Below, in pieces: positions 1-12,448 of a DNA stretch of 64,000 nucleotides (the stretch's first letter is position 1; every line of letters starts with the position of its first letter). This DNA is from Siphonodentalium dalli (taxonomy: Eukaryota; Mollusca; Scaphopoda; Gadilida; Siphonodentaliidae). The notes under the pieces are model-generated. The model saw only the letters and a program-made list of their open reading frames with translations. It was not told the origin of the DNA and searched no databases. Location: NCBI GenBank assembly GCA_032622095.1, contig CP136064.1, forward strand, positions 112,330,004 through 112,394,003. Direction: 5' to 3'. Position numbers and translations under genes: made by a program.

Positions 1-4
1 TGAG

Positions 5-78
5 TCGCCTCATTTTGAGTCGATAATATGCTGAAAATGAGAGCAGTTTACGCGTATTATCGACTCATAATGAGGCGA
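5..78. repeat. Short inverted repeat (hairpin)
   Basis: Positions 5-30 and 53-78 are reverse complements of one another at 24 of 26 positions, separated by 22 bases. The arm contains two TGAGTCG-like words. It could be the end of a mobile element continuing to the left of the window or a stand-alone hairpin. No coding potential is seen from here to about 540. Confidence 0.7.
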
Positions 79-540
79 TTATAAGCACATTTTGTGTAAC
101 GGACATGAGTCCACTATCTGCTTATTTCGGTGTTATATGTATATTATGTGCGTATTTGCGCGAGGATATGTTAAGTTCCTCTAATCGAATATTACATAAA
201 TTCAGTTTAGCTTTTTATGTACATCATCGTATATTGTTCCATGACTCCCCAACAATAAGGATCGGGTAATTGTAATGCCACTACTTAATGGTGCGCCGGA
301 CACAGGCTTCGTATCGAATTTCACTTTGTTTTGTTTTTGTTCTATTTTCAGTATGTGTGGATGTGAGTATGCATACTTAGTATGATTGATTCTTATTGCA
401 GTGGCTTAATATATTATTGTGCTGTTGTTTTCCAAAATATATACCTGATTTCTATGCCGACGTTTCGGTGGTCTGCATGCTAGTAGTCGATTTTGTCTAT
501 AAAACTATTGTCTTCAAATTTCCGATGTCTTAGTCAGTCA

Positions 541-1018
541 GAGATACGCTGCGAGCACAAAGTTCCTCAAAATACTGTCAACGGGACATCGGAAAATACA
601 TATCCGCAGAATGGGGTTTCAAACGGTATGTCAGTTGTGTGGTATGGTAATTCTATTGAGCCAGAATCTCGACTTCCAAAGACAATATTCTGTCAACAGT
701 GAATGTGGAAACTTTATAATAATCGATGTATCCGTAGACAAATTGAGAATGTGATTAGCTAATATATATGGCCCAAACGAAGATAAGCATGAATGTTACA
801 AACAATTGAAAACTAAGCTTATTAACATTGGTAACACCCAAATAATAATAGGTGGCGATTGGAATATGGTGCCAAATCAGTCCGCTGATAATTTTAATTA
901 TAACAATGTTAACAATCGCCTAGCTAAAGACGCGATGGGTGACCTTGTCGACAGACTCGAACTGGCAGATCCTTGGAGAGTCAATAACGAAGACGAACAA
1001 ATGGAGATAAATGTCTAA
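541..1018 (+). pseudogene. L1-like LINE endonuclease relic
   Basis: Three-frame reading shows a broken AP-endonuclease domain of an L1-type non-LTR retrotransposon. The frame starting at 641 reads an ILL..NLDF segment, then GNFIIIDV, then, after an in-frame TGA near 756, ANIYGPNED (about 759-785). The stretch 806-1018 reads IIIGGDWNMV followed by ADPWR, the usual order of this domain (NIYxPN, GGDxN, DPWR). Upstream an EWGF segment lies in a different frame, so at least one frameshift is present. Neither the terminal SDH motif nor any reverse transcriptase is seen downstream. It is a 5'- and 3'-truncated dead copy. Confidence 0.7.
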
Positions 1019-1029
1019 ACTATTGAGTC

Positions 1030-1560
1030 AAAATATTACACAGAAATTACATTCAGCTCTTGAAAACATTTCGAACCATTATTATAGGGGATATCAAGTG
1101 GGAATTTCCAACAACTGGAAATAGTGAGGTACCTGTTGGAAATGTTCAATTCATTGGGATGAGGGGGTGACAGGTGCAATGTAATTTCGCGGACTTGAGA
1201 ATTTGTAATAAGTTGAAAATTCAGAAAGATTCTAACTAACTATCGCCGTGATTGAAGTTATTGAAAATTATTTTCCAGAAAATGTAATGGTCACAACGGG
1301 GGGGGGGGGGGGGGGGGTGTATTATCAGGGGGGGGGTCAGGAAAAAAATTCCGGACACTATGCGCTTTTTTATTTTTTCCGCTCTCTGTGTACCCACCAC
1401 CCCCTAATTTTATTTTTTTTCCGATTCTGGGATAGGGACCCACCCACTCCAAACTGCTTCAAATGACTATTTTACTCAGTTTTCCTGATCTTATCCGATG
1501 AATGTTCCGTATCATGATTATAGAAGCAGTCAACAAGACTGTAAAGTTTCAAAATAATTC
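1030..1560. other. No gene seen; poly-G tract
   Basis: AT-rich sequence with an uninterrupted G run near 1299-1317 and smaller G and C clusters after it (1330-1410). The open frame crossing it is carried by the homopolymer. Nothing recognisable as a gene. Confidence 0.6.
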
Positions 1561-1605
1561 TCCAATAAATGTTGGCTGTAGGGTATGCTGATGGATTGAC
1601 ATTTG

Positions 1606-2020
1606 AAATCCAAGATGGCTGCTGGTGACCATGTTTGTTTTTAAAAAACATTGGGTCAAATATTGAGGCTCCCATCTAGAGGTCAGTTCGAAGATCCATA
1701 TGAAGTGTGGTGATGATTGGGTGAGAAATGTGACCTGTAAGGTGTGCTAAAGGATTTGGTCATACGAAGGGTAAAATCCAAGATGGTCGCTGGCAGCCCT
1801 TTTTTTCTTACAAAATTTGGGGAAAAATGGTAGGCACCCATCGGGAGGTCACACCGAAGATCCATATGAAGGTTGGTGGTGATAGGATGAGGGATAAGCT
1901 CTGCGGAGTGTGTTATAAAAGGAGTTAGTGATGCAAAGAGTAAAATCCAATATGGCTGCCAGCGGCCATATTTTTCATAAATAGAGGTAATTCTAGACCC
2001 ATATACCGAATATCGTTCCA
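1606..2020. repeat. Degenerate tandem repeat, period about 168 bp
   Basis: The word AAATCCAAGATGG or a one-base variant begins at 1606, 1774 and 1943. GAAGATCCATATGAAG occurs twice with the same spacing (near 1690 and 1857). About 2.5 units are visible, each with a 'caagatggctgc' block followed by a T-rich block. The minus-strand open frame over this block simply reflects the repeat and is not taken as a gene. Confidence 0.75.
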
Positions 2021-2024
2021 ATCG

Positions 2025-3290
2025 GTCAAAGTTTGTTTTAACACCTCTGTTTTATTTTATAATGGTTTTTTGAATAGTCTATATTTATTCGAAGAGTTCA
2101 GTGAAGTGTTTACATTTATTTGAAAAATCTATCATTTTGTTATGTTTTCATTTATATCATGTTGAATAAATGATTTATAATAGAACAATTTAAATCTGAG
2201 CCTTTCCATGTCAATGTGCATTGATATATCCTTGATGAAAACATTTAGCAAGCTGAACTTGTTATTACCCCTTGGTATCATCCCTCATTATTACCTGACG
2301 GTGAACCCAAACCCCACTACCAAGAGTTAAGTGCATATCTATTACATAATAGAAGCATTCTTAAAAACATTGTCCCATTATTTTGAAGATAAATTACTCT
2401 AGGAAAAAATTTATAGGGCCAGGAAAAAATGTATAAGTCGGGCTGCTGAACCCGCCCAACCACCCCCGCCTAGTGTTTGGAAAAAAATTGCAGACCCCCT
2501 GGTATTATCTGGAAAAAAATCCAAATGGGTGCGTTGTATCACACCCCCGTTAGCAGATATTTCCCTTGCCATGTAATTGTTTTCAAAATCCATGTTTAAA
2601 GATAAATTATGACAAATAAACCAATTTGAAATGTCAAGGCTTAAGAAACTGGACCAAATAGATCATTAATCAAGAGCAGGGATCCCATTTAATTTAATTT
2701 AATTAAATATAATCGGACATTTCCTTATTTTGAACCACAATTTTTCGTTTTGTCTTAATATAATTTTGAGAGTTTTTGCTGTTATATTGTATATCCAGTC
2801 CAGCAATAATGTATTCTCAAATGACGAATTAATACTTTCAAAACTAGCTCCGACCTCAATTAATTTCAGAAACACGGAACGAAAGACACCCGCATCCAAT
2901 GCGGATTACGTCCCCGATTGCAAAACTACTACCATTCCCTATGTATCCGTGTCAACCACACCCATCGATAACTTATTGTGCGTAGAAATAATAGCACGAA
3001 AATCTGACTGAATCCATCTAACGGTAAATATGCTTTCAAACAAGGCAAGGATGTTATAAATAAAACTCCACTGTAAAGCCAGATAAACGCACGCATGATT
3101 TACAATAAAATTACCAATCTATTTCGTTACTGCCAAACCAGAAATAGGTATTCTCGTCTCAGGTTCAAGTCTCGGTTTATACAAAAATCTCAGACCAGGG
3201 GGGGACTAGGTCTCAGTTGTAGACTATTACCTATAACACACATAATTATCGATTATACTAAATTTTGTCCAGTTCATATATAATTATAAT
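2025..3290. other. No gene or repeat recognised
   Basis: AT-rich DNA with a short (TTTAA)n patch at about 2690-2706. Two opposite-strand open frames overlap at 2700-3010, but neither has recognisable composition, a start context or splice signals. I see nothing further. Confidence 0.5.
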
Positions 3291-3588
3291 CTTTAATGAA
3301 TGCTTTATTGCGTAAGCTACCATTTAAGGTAGAACAATGCAAAACATATATACATAATATTTACAATGAGTGTGGATGGCCGGTCTACATTTTACACAAT
3401 GTGTAACTTACATATATATAATGACATACAACGCATTACATGCCATAATTTAAAATGAATACCTTTATAAACCAACAAAAAAAATAGTACATGTGTATAA
3501 GTAATCTCAGCTGCCCTCCGCATACATAATATGTGTTAGTATGTATACTTATCTGTCTCTAATATGGACACAGTTATTACTCTACTGT

Positions 3589-4024
3589 TTATTTATATTT
3601 ATTCATGTCCTTGAAAGCTATCTTAAGATAAATGGCTACCTGCTTTAAGCGCGAAATATTCTCTATTGATAATAATCCATGTAGTTTCTCTCTAGTGGGA
3701 TTCTCCCAATAGTATTTCGGAATATAACGTTCACGTATATCGTTGTATTTATCACAAAAATGGAGAAAGTGGTATTCGTCACCCACTTCGGAATTGCACG
3801 CAGGACAATGTTTTTGGTCAATATTCCTCCACCTGTTCATTTCAATTGGTAGCCTGTGGTTAGCCGTCCTTATCTAGATCAGCTGTTGCCAAAGATGTTT
3901 AGGTAAATATTTACAGATGTCAGAGTGTGATTTCATTTTACTGTAAAGTACTGCCCTAGACGAATATGACGTTGATATATCATTAAACAGTTTGAGCCAG
4001 TGCTGCTCTATCAAGAGTGATTTA
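3589..4024 (-). pseudogene. LINE A C-terminal domain with zinc knuckle
   Basis: Translation of the minus strand from 4024 gives an HWLKLFND-like segment, a stop, then RTANHRLPIE, RWRNID, and the zinc knuckle CPAC...GDEYHFLHFC, followed by YIPKYYWENP and a helical tail. This is the region that follows the reverse transcriptase in this LINE type. Only one clear stop (about 3877) interrupts it. The reading resumes on the far side of the 978-bp Harbinger-type insertion at 5003. The knuckle has the Cys-x2-Cys...His...Cys order. The same domain recurs at 26323-26679, showing at least two copies of the family. Confidence 0.8.
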
Positions 4025-5002
4025 GGGTGCATTTACATTGCTATAGAAATGTATATAGATCTGTATGAAGTCACGTGTCGCGCATTACTGTGATCACAAC
4101 ATGATTACCAATAGTGAACGCGCGCTGATCTGTACTCTGGTAATTGACAATTCACTGCGAGTCGTGTCAGTTTAGGCCAGACATAAAAATGTATCAACTA
4201 TCAGCAGATAACAGCGATTTGGTATGTGCCGCATGTATTTAAAGTGTATCCTTATACCACTTGATAATGGTTCGAAGAAAGAATGAAAACCATGCAGTTA
4301 CCCTACAACACCCTTTATTTGACCAAATGTAGTAAAATTTTCAACTGATGACAATTCCAATGACAATGTTAACCAATGTAGGACAATATTGTTTTCTTAA
4401 ATTACATGCAGTTTTTATATATAGCTGTTAGACAATAAATATGATGATGATGACTGGCCACGGGGAGGGACCAGGACACAATCTTTCCAAGTGTTGGACA
4501 TTTCCAACATTACATCCGCCCCTATGATAAGGTTGGAAAATTTCCAGCTAATTGGCCATTCCAGTCCAAAATTTTGATAAAAAGTAGGAAATTATGCAAA
4601 TAGTGGTCCGAAAACAATACCCCCCCCCCCCCCAAATAAAATGTTTGAAAATCAAACTACAAGATCATTTTTAATCTATTGTTGGTTTGGAAATTACAAC
4701 TAATGTTGTGTCAGGTATGAAATATCCAACCGTTGAACAAGTTGCCACGTCCCTATCCGTGTTCAATATTCGAAATACACGGGTTGAAATGACAACGAAA
4801 ACATTCGCCAAGCCCGAGTAACAATTAATCAAAACTGATTTGCCTGTCGCAATATATGGGCGTTGACCGTGACGTGTAGCGGTCACGATTTGTGCTCACA
4901 CGAACTAATACCGTTTTCTTTCTGTGTGCATTTCTATATCAACCCGTTTACACTGTCTGCGTGCAGATCTGTGTACATTTCTATAGCAATGTAAATGCAC
5001 CC
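4025..5002. mobile_element. PIF/Harbinger-type MITE inserted in LINE A
   Basis: The two ends form terminal inverted repeats beginning GGGTGCATTTACATTGCTAT and matching over about 40 bases with few differences. They are flanked by a direct TTA on each side (4022-4024 and 5003-5005), the 3-bp target duplication typical of PIF/Harbinger. The element is 978 bp, has no transposase ORF and contains a C run near 4621-4633. It sits between the reverse transcriptase (ending 5035) and the C-terminal domain (4024) of LINE A, so it arrived after the LINE. Superfamily assignment rests on target-site length and TIR only. Confidence 0.85.
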
Positions 5003-5034
5003 TTAACATTGCGAATCTCCGCTTGAGTTAGTGA

Positions 5035-6794
5035 CTACTGCATTTCCCAGTTATCCTTTAAATTCAACTCGCATAGAGTTTTCTCAAACAAACCAAGCCA
5101 TTTAAAGTCACCTGCCTTATTTGGATTTGCATCGTATATAAGTTTAACAAGAAGACACATGTTTTTTGCCAGTTCTGACCCTTTACTGGATACCAATTTT
5201 GACCAGTAAGAAAGAATTTTACATTTTATTTCTATGATTAAGGGGTGTCTACCTAGTTCCCCGTATATCATATAATTGGGTGTACTAGATTTCATTCCGA
5301 GTATTATCTTACAAAATTTCATATGTAGGGATTCCATACTGTGTACTTTCTCAATACACCATGCCTCACTGCCATATAACAATATTGGTATAATCATACT
5401 ATCAAAAATCTTTAAGGATAAATCTGGTGGAAGACAAAGTTTTCGCACCCTATTTAGTAGGCCATACATCACCCTTGTGGCTATTTCAACGGAACGCTTA
5501 ATAGAGCTACAAAATCTTCCCGTATAGAACATTTTTACACCAAGATATACAAATTCTTTGACAACATCTAATTCAATTCCTCTGAAGGTGAATATTGGCC
5601 TATACTTTGGCCATTTCTTACAAAAAATCATCATTTTTGTTTTGTTTGTATTAACCGTGAGTTTCCAGCTCTCAGAATAGTCTGCGAATGCTTGTAGCGC
5701 GCGATTCATATCGTCCTCGGTTTCCGCGAACAAGGCTGTGTCGTCAGCATAAAATAGACAGAGAAGTTTAATATAAACACCAACATTGTTCACGAACAGT
5801 TCATCTAGATAACCTAGGTTTTTTATAACACAGTCGTCAATGAATTTAGTGAGATCGCTGATATTTTGGGAGAATAAAATCGGCGACATGATCTCTCCCT
5901 GAAAAAGACCTATGGTACTTGCGAAGAAATCGGTATGGGTGCCATTACCCTTGACACAAATTTTTATTTTACTGTACATGTTTTTAATAAGTTTCAAAAA
6001 TTTTCCAGTAATTCCAAAGTCAGTCATCTCTGACTAGTTCGAACGCTTTACGAAAGTCAATTAGTGCACAATAAAGCTTGCGTCCTGCAGACAAATACAG
6101 GTTAATAACATTATGTAGAACAAAGATATTATCAATCGTAGAGTGTCCCTTCCTAAAACCTGTTTGAAATTTACCAACTAAGTCTTCTTCTTCTGAGTAA
6201 GCAGTTAGCCGTTTGTTCAAAATCGCAGTGAAGACTTTGGACAGACAACTTAATAACGTTATTCCGCGGTACGAGTCGGGACTTTTAGGGTTGCCAGATT
6301 TGTAAATTGGTTGAATCATTCCTATAGCCCATTCCGTGGGGAAATACCCTAAATTAAGAATGAAGTTGAAAAATCGGGTGTATAGTGGTAACATTGAGTC
6401 TAGAGAATACTTGATATACTCGTTTAAGATTTTGTCGAAGCCATGCAGGTGCCTTGTTATCACGCAATTTATACACAGCGGCACGTACTTCGTCGTTCGT
6501 TATTGCTGAATTAGGATAAGAAGTAGATGTATTTGGCATATCTGGTGTTTCTTCATAGCTTTCAAACTCATTATCGTAAGTATTTTCAGTATTTTGCAAT
6601 TCTTTAAAGTGATCAGCGAATAAACTTAAAGGTACTGGACAGGTCTTTCGTCTATCGCCCGAATCGCTAAGTCTATCGAGTTCCTTCCGGAAATTTTTCC
6701 CGGATGTCTTATTCAACTCTCGGAGCCCCTCTATATTAGTAACATTATGATTTTTTGATTTTTTCATCCATAAGATTAGGATATCGATAGGCAA
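5035..6794 (-). pseudogene. LINE A reverse transcriptase
   Basis: Read on the minus strand. 6794-6484 is the linker (ITNDEVRAAVYKLRDNKAPA). 6484-6020 holds early RT motifs: GMIQPIYKSG, DSYRGITLLS, FQTGFRKGHSTIDNI and ALIDFRKAFE. After a frameshift and probable small deletion at about 6025, 6027-5035 (330 residues) continues with the palm: GEIMSPILFS, the catalytic LFYADDTALF (residues about 91-100), WKLTVNTNKTK, and the thumb with LYGSEAW and PNYMIYGELG. The YADD aspartates are intact. The usual Arg before QGE is Phe here, and frames change at about 6794, 6484 and 6025, so no continuous enzyme is possible. It would have copied LINE RNA by target-primed reverse transcription. Confidence 0.85.
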
Positions 6795-7093
6795 ACTCGT
6801 TTAGTAGTTGTTTATTTTCTAACGTTCTAATACGATTATATGCGGATTTTCGTTTATGATATTCTTTCCTTGCAGTTGGACATTCTTTATCGAACCATGT
6901 CTATGATTAGTTCGCTTTTTTGTTGTTTTACACCCAACGTTTTAGTGGCAGCAGTTAGTAAGACGTTTGATACATCGCAACATAGATTATCTAAGTCAGC
7001 GTTATCTGAGACTTGTTTACATGATAGATATTCGATCCGATTAAAAATTGTATTTATTTTCGCTTCATCGATATTTAATTTGAACTCTGGCCA
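6795..7093 (-). pseudogene. LINE A spacer between endonuclease and RT
   Basis: The minus strand keeps LINE-like reading just after the endonuclease (a stop directly after KNWNTE at 7094, then FKLNIDEAKI and NLCCDVSNVLL down to about 6890). It then breaks into short frames with several stops. This corresponds to the weakly conserved linker between endonuclease and reverse transcriptase. No motif is expected here and none is seen. Confidence 0.55.
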
Positions 7094-8415
7094 TTATTCT
7101 GTGTTCCAGTTCTTTATTTTTACACCATCTTCTTTTGGGTCGGGTTCGTGGTATTTATCTTCCTTGTTTTCCACCGATCGGAGTTTAAGTTCCAGCTCAA
7201 GATGTAGTCCACAATGGACATCGCTGAATAAAGATGAAAATTGATTAACTCTGAAGTTTGTTATAGAGTTAAGCAGACCGACGTTTCCAATCATGTAGTC
7301 AATAACACTGCGATTGCTCGAAGTTAATTTTCCAGTGATTTTTCTTCCCCAAATCTCCCATTGATAATTCGTAAACCAACACCACCACATAAGTGCAGGA
7401 GTTTATAGCCGTAACTGTCGATTTTACCTCTATCTTGGGATACTCGATTTTGAAGAATGATGGAATTGATTTCCCAATCGTCCCCGCATATCAGTTCAGA
7501 TTGACCCTCGTTACCCATCAGTTCTAACAAATCAAGAATATCTTGAGTGGGGGTCACCTTAGTCTCGCTCATATTATTTGTTCTCGAATTAAAATCGCAT
7601 ATCAGAAGTATACTTTCACGATGCCGTTTCAGGTTTCTAATGTCATCTTCGATATGGGTCGACCAGTCGTCGTTTGCATATATCGTACCTTTTGGTGGTA
7701 CATAAGCTACTCCGAGTAAGATACTACATGTCTGTTGATTGCCATTGATTCATACCCACACTATGTTTGTGGCTTCCGATTTCACCTCTTCGATGTATTC
7801 ATTTAAATAATGCTTGACGTATATAGATATCCCACCGCATCTGATATGTCCACCAATATGCTTCCCCTTCTTACCGCGTATATCGAAATTTGCAATTTTA
7901 ATATCATCTTCCAGGAATGATTTCGTTTCACTTAAACAAACTATATCGTATGCATCCAACATTTCAACAAATTCTTGGTATTGCAGCCGTTTCTCAAGGC
8001 CACACACGTTAAGAGATAAAATGTGTAACCGTTGTGTTCCAGTAAGCATTGACGGACACGGACTCATCGGGAGGACAGCTGAGATAGGAGAATCTGATAC
8101 CTCTGTTAAACAGCCATAATAACAAGTTAACAATTTGTCATCAATAATGTTAAGTACAGTGTCGCAAAGAACAAACGCATTGTTGTCTGAATATTCTGCC
8201 ACATCAACAATTGGGTCTTCGTTATCGACCACACCACGGACTGCTCTTAATGCGTCATATATTGGATAAGTTTCCATAAATTCTTGTTGGTCAGTGAGAA
8301 TGTACGAGCTATCTAACATAGAGTTACCTCCCGTTATATCATACTTGCGACAGTTATAATCTGTGGGTGACATTTCAACTCTATCTCCATTGCATGGTAC
8401 GGAAATTGAAAACAA
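7094..8415 (-). pseudogene. LINE A AP-endonuclease domain
   Basis: The domain starts at about 8025 (LHILSLNVCGL), with EFVEMLDAYDIVCLSETKS carrying the catalytic Glu, then CGGISIYVKH. It passes an in-frame TGA (7750-7752) and continues in the same frame through YVPPKGTIYANDDW, LICDFNSRTNN (the Asp/Asn pair) and INGRFG. A frameshift near 7345 leads to SVIDYMIGN and SDVHCGL, the terminal Asp-His motif. All catalytic positions I can identify are present, so decay is through stop and frame changes rather than active-site loss. The segment 8415-8026 upstream is low-complexity linker in the same frame. The enzyme nicks target DNA to prime insertion. Confidence 0.85.
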
Positions 8416-9255
8416 ATTAACACGGTATATCGGTATAGTATTAAAACTATCTTGTTCTCGCAGTGTAGATATAGGGATAGTTCCACGAATATCTACGACG
8501 GAATTATCAAACTGACCATCGTCATTGATTTGCGTTATGTCACAATTAGACCCAACTGTATAACTATGGTTTCGATCGTTATAGTTACTAAGATATAAAT
8601 GTTCATCACATGACTAAGGTTTTCCACAAAAATATTCGTTTGAATTACTAGGTATGTTAACAACGATTTTCTGCAAGATATTTGATTCCTCCGGCGATTT
8701 TGCATGAATTATGTTTTCGCCGATGCCCGCGTCTGTGAGCGGTAATTGGGTATGACCGTGGAAGTGTTAAACAGTACACGAGTTATCGTTCCTGGTTCGG
8801 GTTAATCCTTCATCAGGAAGAATACACTTATGTACTCTTTCCCTATGGCACGTTTGCGACGAATAGTGGTTTTGACAACCGTTCAATAAACCTCTGTATT
8901 TGGAATACACATACATATCATTGCTATTTACAAGATCAATAGGTGGATGGTTGCACATATAATCAATACTACTATAATCATTCATGTGACATGTAACATT
9001 GGCACTATTGACATCAAATGCATCATTCGCACATACAATATCTGTGGGTGTATTTATCAGGTCATGTTCGTTGCCACTTCTAGTTTGCAGACTACTATTA
9101 GAGAGGTCATCTGAAGTATCGACAAATTTGTTTATAGAGTTATTGCTCTTGGATAGAAATTGATCTGGCGCATATCTACATATAGAGTTACTGCTCTTGG
9201 ATTGGAATTGGCCTGGCGCCGGTGAGATTAACTCTTGTGTACCAATTAAATGCAA
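8416..9255 (-). pseudogene. LINE A Asn/Asp-rich linker, 3' half
   Basis: This stretch is in the same minus-strand frame as the endonuclease (codon starts at coordinates divisible by 3), interrupted by TAA at 8767-8769 and TAG at 8614-8616. Its composition is rich in Asn, Asp, Ser and His without a recognisable fold. It joins across the foldback insertion to 14384-15242: codons TCA AAA CGG at the junction are shared by both copies of the 8-bp target duplication, and removing the element leaves the frame intact. It probably links the esterase and endonuclease as disordered protein; that role is inference. Confidence 0.75.
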
Positions 9256-9263
9256 CCGTTTTG

Positions 9264-10230
9264 GGGACATGACAATCTGCGGGATGGGATGGGATATGGG
9301 ACAAAACGACAATCTGCGGGACAGAATTTCAAATTGCGTGGGACGGCCGATATCTCGAGGAATACAGGCGTAGGGGGATCATTTTTGGTGTCTAACGAAA
9401 GGCCCACATTCGCCCTATCCACACATATTAACCCCGCCACTGACCGGACACCAGAAGTTGCATTATTTGATCGACAACTGACCTAACATGGGGTGGAATT
9501 TGGGATAGAATGACAATCTGCGGGACAGGATTTTCAAATTGCGTGGGACGGCCGATATCTCGAGGAATACAGCGCGTAGAGGGCTCCTTTTGGTGCTTAC
9601 GAATGGTCCACATTCGACCTATCCACACATATTAACCCCGCCACTGACCGGACACCGGAAGTTACATTATTCGGTCGACAACTGACCTAACATAAAATGC
9701 CACAAACACGAAAAACTGCGTTCGACATTAATGTTTAGAATTTAGATTTCTCGATGAATACGCTAGCAAACAACAAGTTTTGGGTATCACATAACGCAGT
9801 GGAATACTGTGCATTCGTTTTTAGCTACAATGTGGCTGTTTTAGTGCGAATATTGTAATGGCGAACACGCAAACACGCGCCGATAAAACAGCTAAAAATA
9901 GACTCGATGTTTACAATTACAGGATCGATTTCAGCTGGTATATTCAATAGAATGGGGCGTATAGTATATCAAAATGTAGGATTAGACACAGGGAATGTAT
10001 GTTTTTTAAATGGGTCCCACCAGGCGGTGAAATTGTTGCAGAAATTCGCTCCAAGATATTCGCACTTATTTTTATTTCAGTTGTAACTAAAAGCCCAGAT
10101 GCGGAGCCCGGCGACTAAAAGCCAAGTTACAAAATAGATCAACTGGTTTGAACGAATGATTATGTCAATGGTAAGACTATTCAAAAGAATATTCAAATCA
10201 AATAGTGTTTATAGACTTAAAAACTTATGT
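9264..10230. repeat. Foldback element, left unique arm
   Basis: Contains two 203-bp subrepeats (starting about 9309 and 9512), each with GACAATCTGCGGGACAG and GACGGCCGATATCTCGA. About 550 bp without internal repeats follows. The whole stretch recurs in reverse complement at 13413-14375. Differences between arms are single bases, suggesting recent origin or gene conversion between arms. Confidence 0.85.
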
Positions 10231-11345
10231 GTCCGCCATTCATATGCGGTGGAGGTTCTCATATTATCTGCCAGTCATACGCGGGGAAGGTTCTCATATG
10301 AATATATTATCTGCCGGTCATACGCGGTGGAGGTTCATATTATCCGCCGGTCATACGCGAGGGAAGTTCTCATATTATCCTCCGTTCATACGCGGGGGAG
10401 GTTCTGATATGAACATATTATCCGCCGGTCATACGCGGCGGTGGAGGTTCATATTATCCACCGGTCATACGCGAGGGAGGTTCTCATATTATCCTCCGGT
10501 CATACGTTGGGGAGTTTCTCATGTGAACATATTATCCGCCGGTCATACGCGAGGGAGGTTCTCATATTATCCACCGGTCATATGCGAGGGAGGTTCTCAT
10601 ATTATCCTCCGGTCATACGTAGGGGAGGTTCTCATATGAACATATTATCCGCCGGTAATACGCGGTGGAGGTTCATATTATCCGCCGGTCATACGCGAGG
10701 GAGGTTCTCATATTATCCTCCGGTCATACGTGGGGGAGGTTTTGATATGAACATATTATCCGCCGGTCATACGCGGTGGACGTTCATATTATCCACCGGT
10801 CATATGTAGGGGAGGTTCTCATATGAACATATTATCCGCCGGTCATACGCGGTGGAGGTTCTCATATGAACATATTATCCGCCGGTCATATGCGAGGGAG
10901 GTTCTCATATTATCCTCCAGTCATACGTGGGGGAGGTTCTCATATTAGTATCCGGTATTACGTGGGGGAGGTTCTCATATGAACATATTATCCACCGGTC
11001 ATAAGCGGTGGAGGTTCTCATATGAACATAGTATCCACCGGTCATACGTGAGGGAGGTTCTCATATTATCCTCCGGTCATACGTTGGGGAGGTTCTGATA
11101 TGAACATATTATCCGCCGGTCATACGCGAGGGAGGTTCTCATATGAACATATTATCCGCCGGTCATACGCGGGGGAGGTTCTCATATGAACATATTATCC
11201 GCCGGTCATACGCGAGGGAGGTTCTCATATTATCCTCCGGTCATACGTAGGGGAGGTTCTCATATGAACATATTATCCGCCGGTCATACACGGTGGAGGT
11301 TCATATTATCCGCCGGTCATACGCGAGGGAGGTTCTCATATTACC
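10231..11345. repeat. Foldback array, left arm
   Basis: About 30 tandem units, each built from GGAGGTTC(TC)AT, an optional ATGAACAT block, ATTATCCGCCGG and TCATACGCG. Unit length alternates between about 30, 34 and 44 bp depending on whether the optional block is present. Because the repeat lacks stops in several frames it yields long apparent reading frames (10156-11431) that should not be annotated as genes. Confidence 0.9.
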
Positions 11346-11359
11346 TCAAATCAAATGAG

Positions 11360-12448
11360 GATAATATGAGAACCTCCACCGCGTATGATCGGCAGATGAT
11401 ATGTTCATATGCAAACCTCCCCCGCGTATGACCGGCGTATAATATGAGAACCTCCCTTGCGTATGACTGGCAGATAATATAAACCTCCACCGTGTATGAC
11501 CGTCGGTTGATATTTTCATATCAGAACCTCCCCTGCATATGATCGGCAGATAATATGAGAACCCCACCCCCCCCCGCGAATGACCGCAGTTAATATGAGA
11601 ACCTCCCTTGCGTATGACCATCGGATAATATAAACCTCCCCCGCGTATGACCGGCGGATAATATGTTCATATGAGAACCTCCCTCGCGTATGACCGGCGG
11701 ATAATATGTTCATATGAGAACCTCCCCAACATATGACCGGAGGTTAATATGAGAACCTCCCTCGCATATGACCGGTGGATACTATGTTCATATGAGAACC
11801 TCCACCGCTTATGACCGGTGGATAATATGTTCATATGAGAACCTCCCCCACGTATGACCGGAGGATAATATGAGAACCTCCCCCACGTATGACTGGAGGA
11901 CAATATGAGAACCTCCCTCGCGTATGACCGGTGGATAATATGAGAACCTCCCTCGCATATGACCGGCGGATAATATGTTCATTTGAGAACCTCCACCCCG
12001 TATGACCGGCGGATAATATGTTCATATGAGAACCTCCCCTACGTATGACCGGTGGATAATATGAACCTCCAACGCGTATGACCGGCGGATAATATGTTCA
12101 TAGCAGAACCTCCCCCCATGTATGACCGGAGGATAATATGAGAACCTCCCTCGCGTATGACCGGCGGATAATATGAACCTCCACCGCGTATTACCGGCGG
12201 ATAATATGTTCATATGAGAACCTCCCCTATGTATGAACGGAGGATACTATGAGAACCTCCCTCGTGTATGACCGGTGGATAATATGAGAACCTCCCTCGC
12301 GTATGACCGGCGGATAATATGTTCATATGAGAACCTCCCCAATGTATGACCGGAGGATAATATGAGAACCTCCCTCGCGTATGACCGGTGGATAATATGA
12401 ACCTCCGCCGCGTATGACCGGCGGATAATATGTTCATATCAGAACCTC
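11360..12448. repeat. Foldback array, right arm (inner part)
   Basis: Reverse complement of the left array: units read GAACCTCC...CGCGTATGACCGGCGG. It starts at the palindrome centre (CCTCA at 11344-11348 pairs with TGAGG at 11356-11360). One unit near 11558-11580 has a C-rich expansion. The array resumes after the inserted element, at 13244-13412. Confidence 0.9.

Noticed and set aside
1299-1317. Long poly-G runs (also near 16791, 23238, 30943) and poly-C runs (4621, 21036) as functional G-quadruplexes
   Set aside because: Single homopolymers are more likely slippage or sequencing artefacts; no multi-tract quadruplex pattern.
10156-12437. Many overlapping open frames of 63-144 codons with repeated HTRGRFSYYPPVIRGG-like peptides on both strands
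   Set aside because: They are translations of the foldback array; frames stay open because units lack stops, on both strands alike, with no start context or splice signals.
10231-12448. CRISPR-like appearance of regularly spaced repeats
   Set aside because: Units are contiguous with no unique spacers, are mirrored about a centre and sit in eukaryotic transposon DNA.
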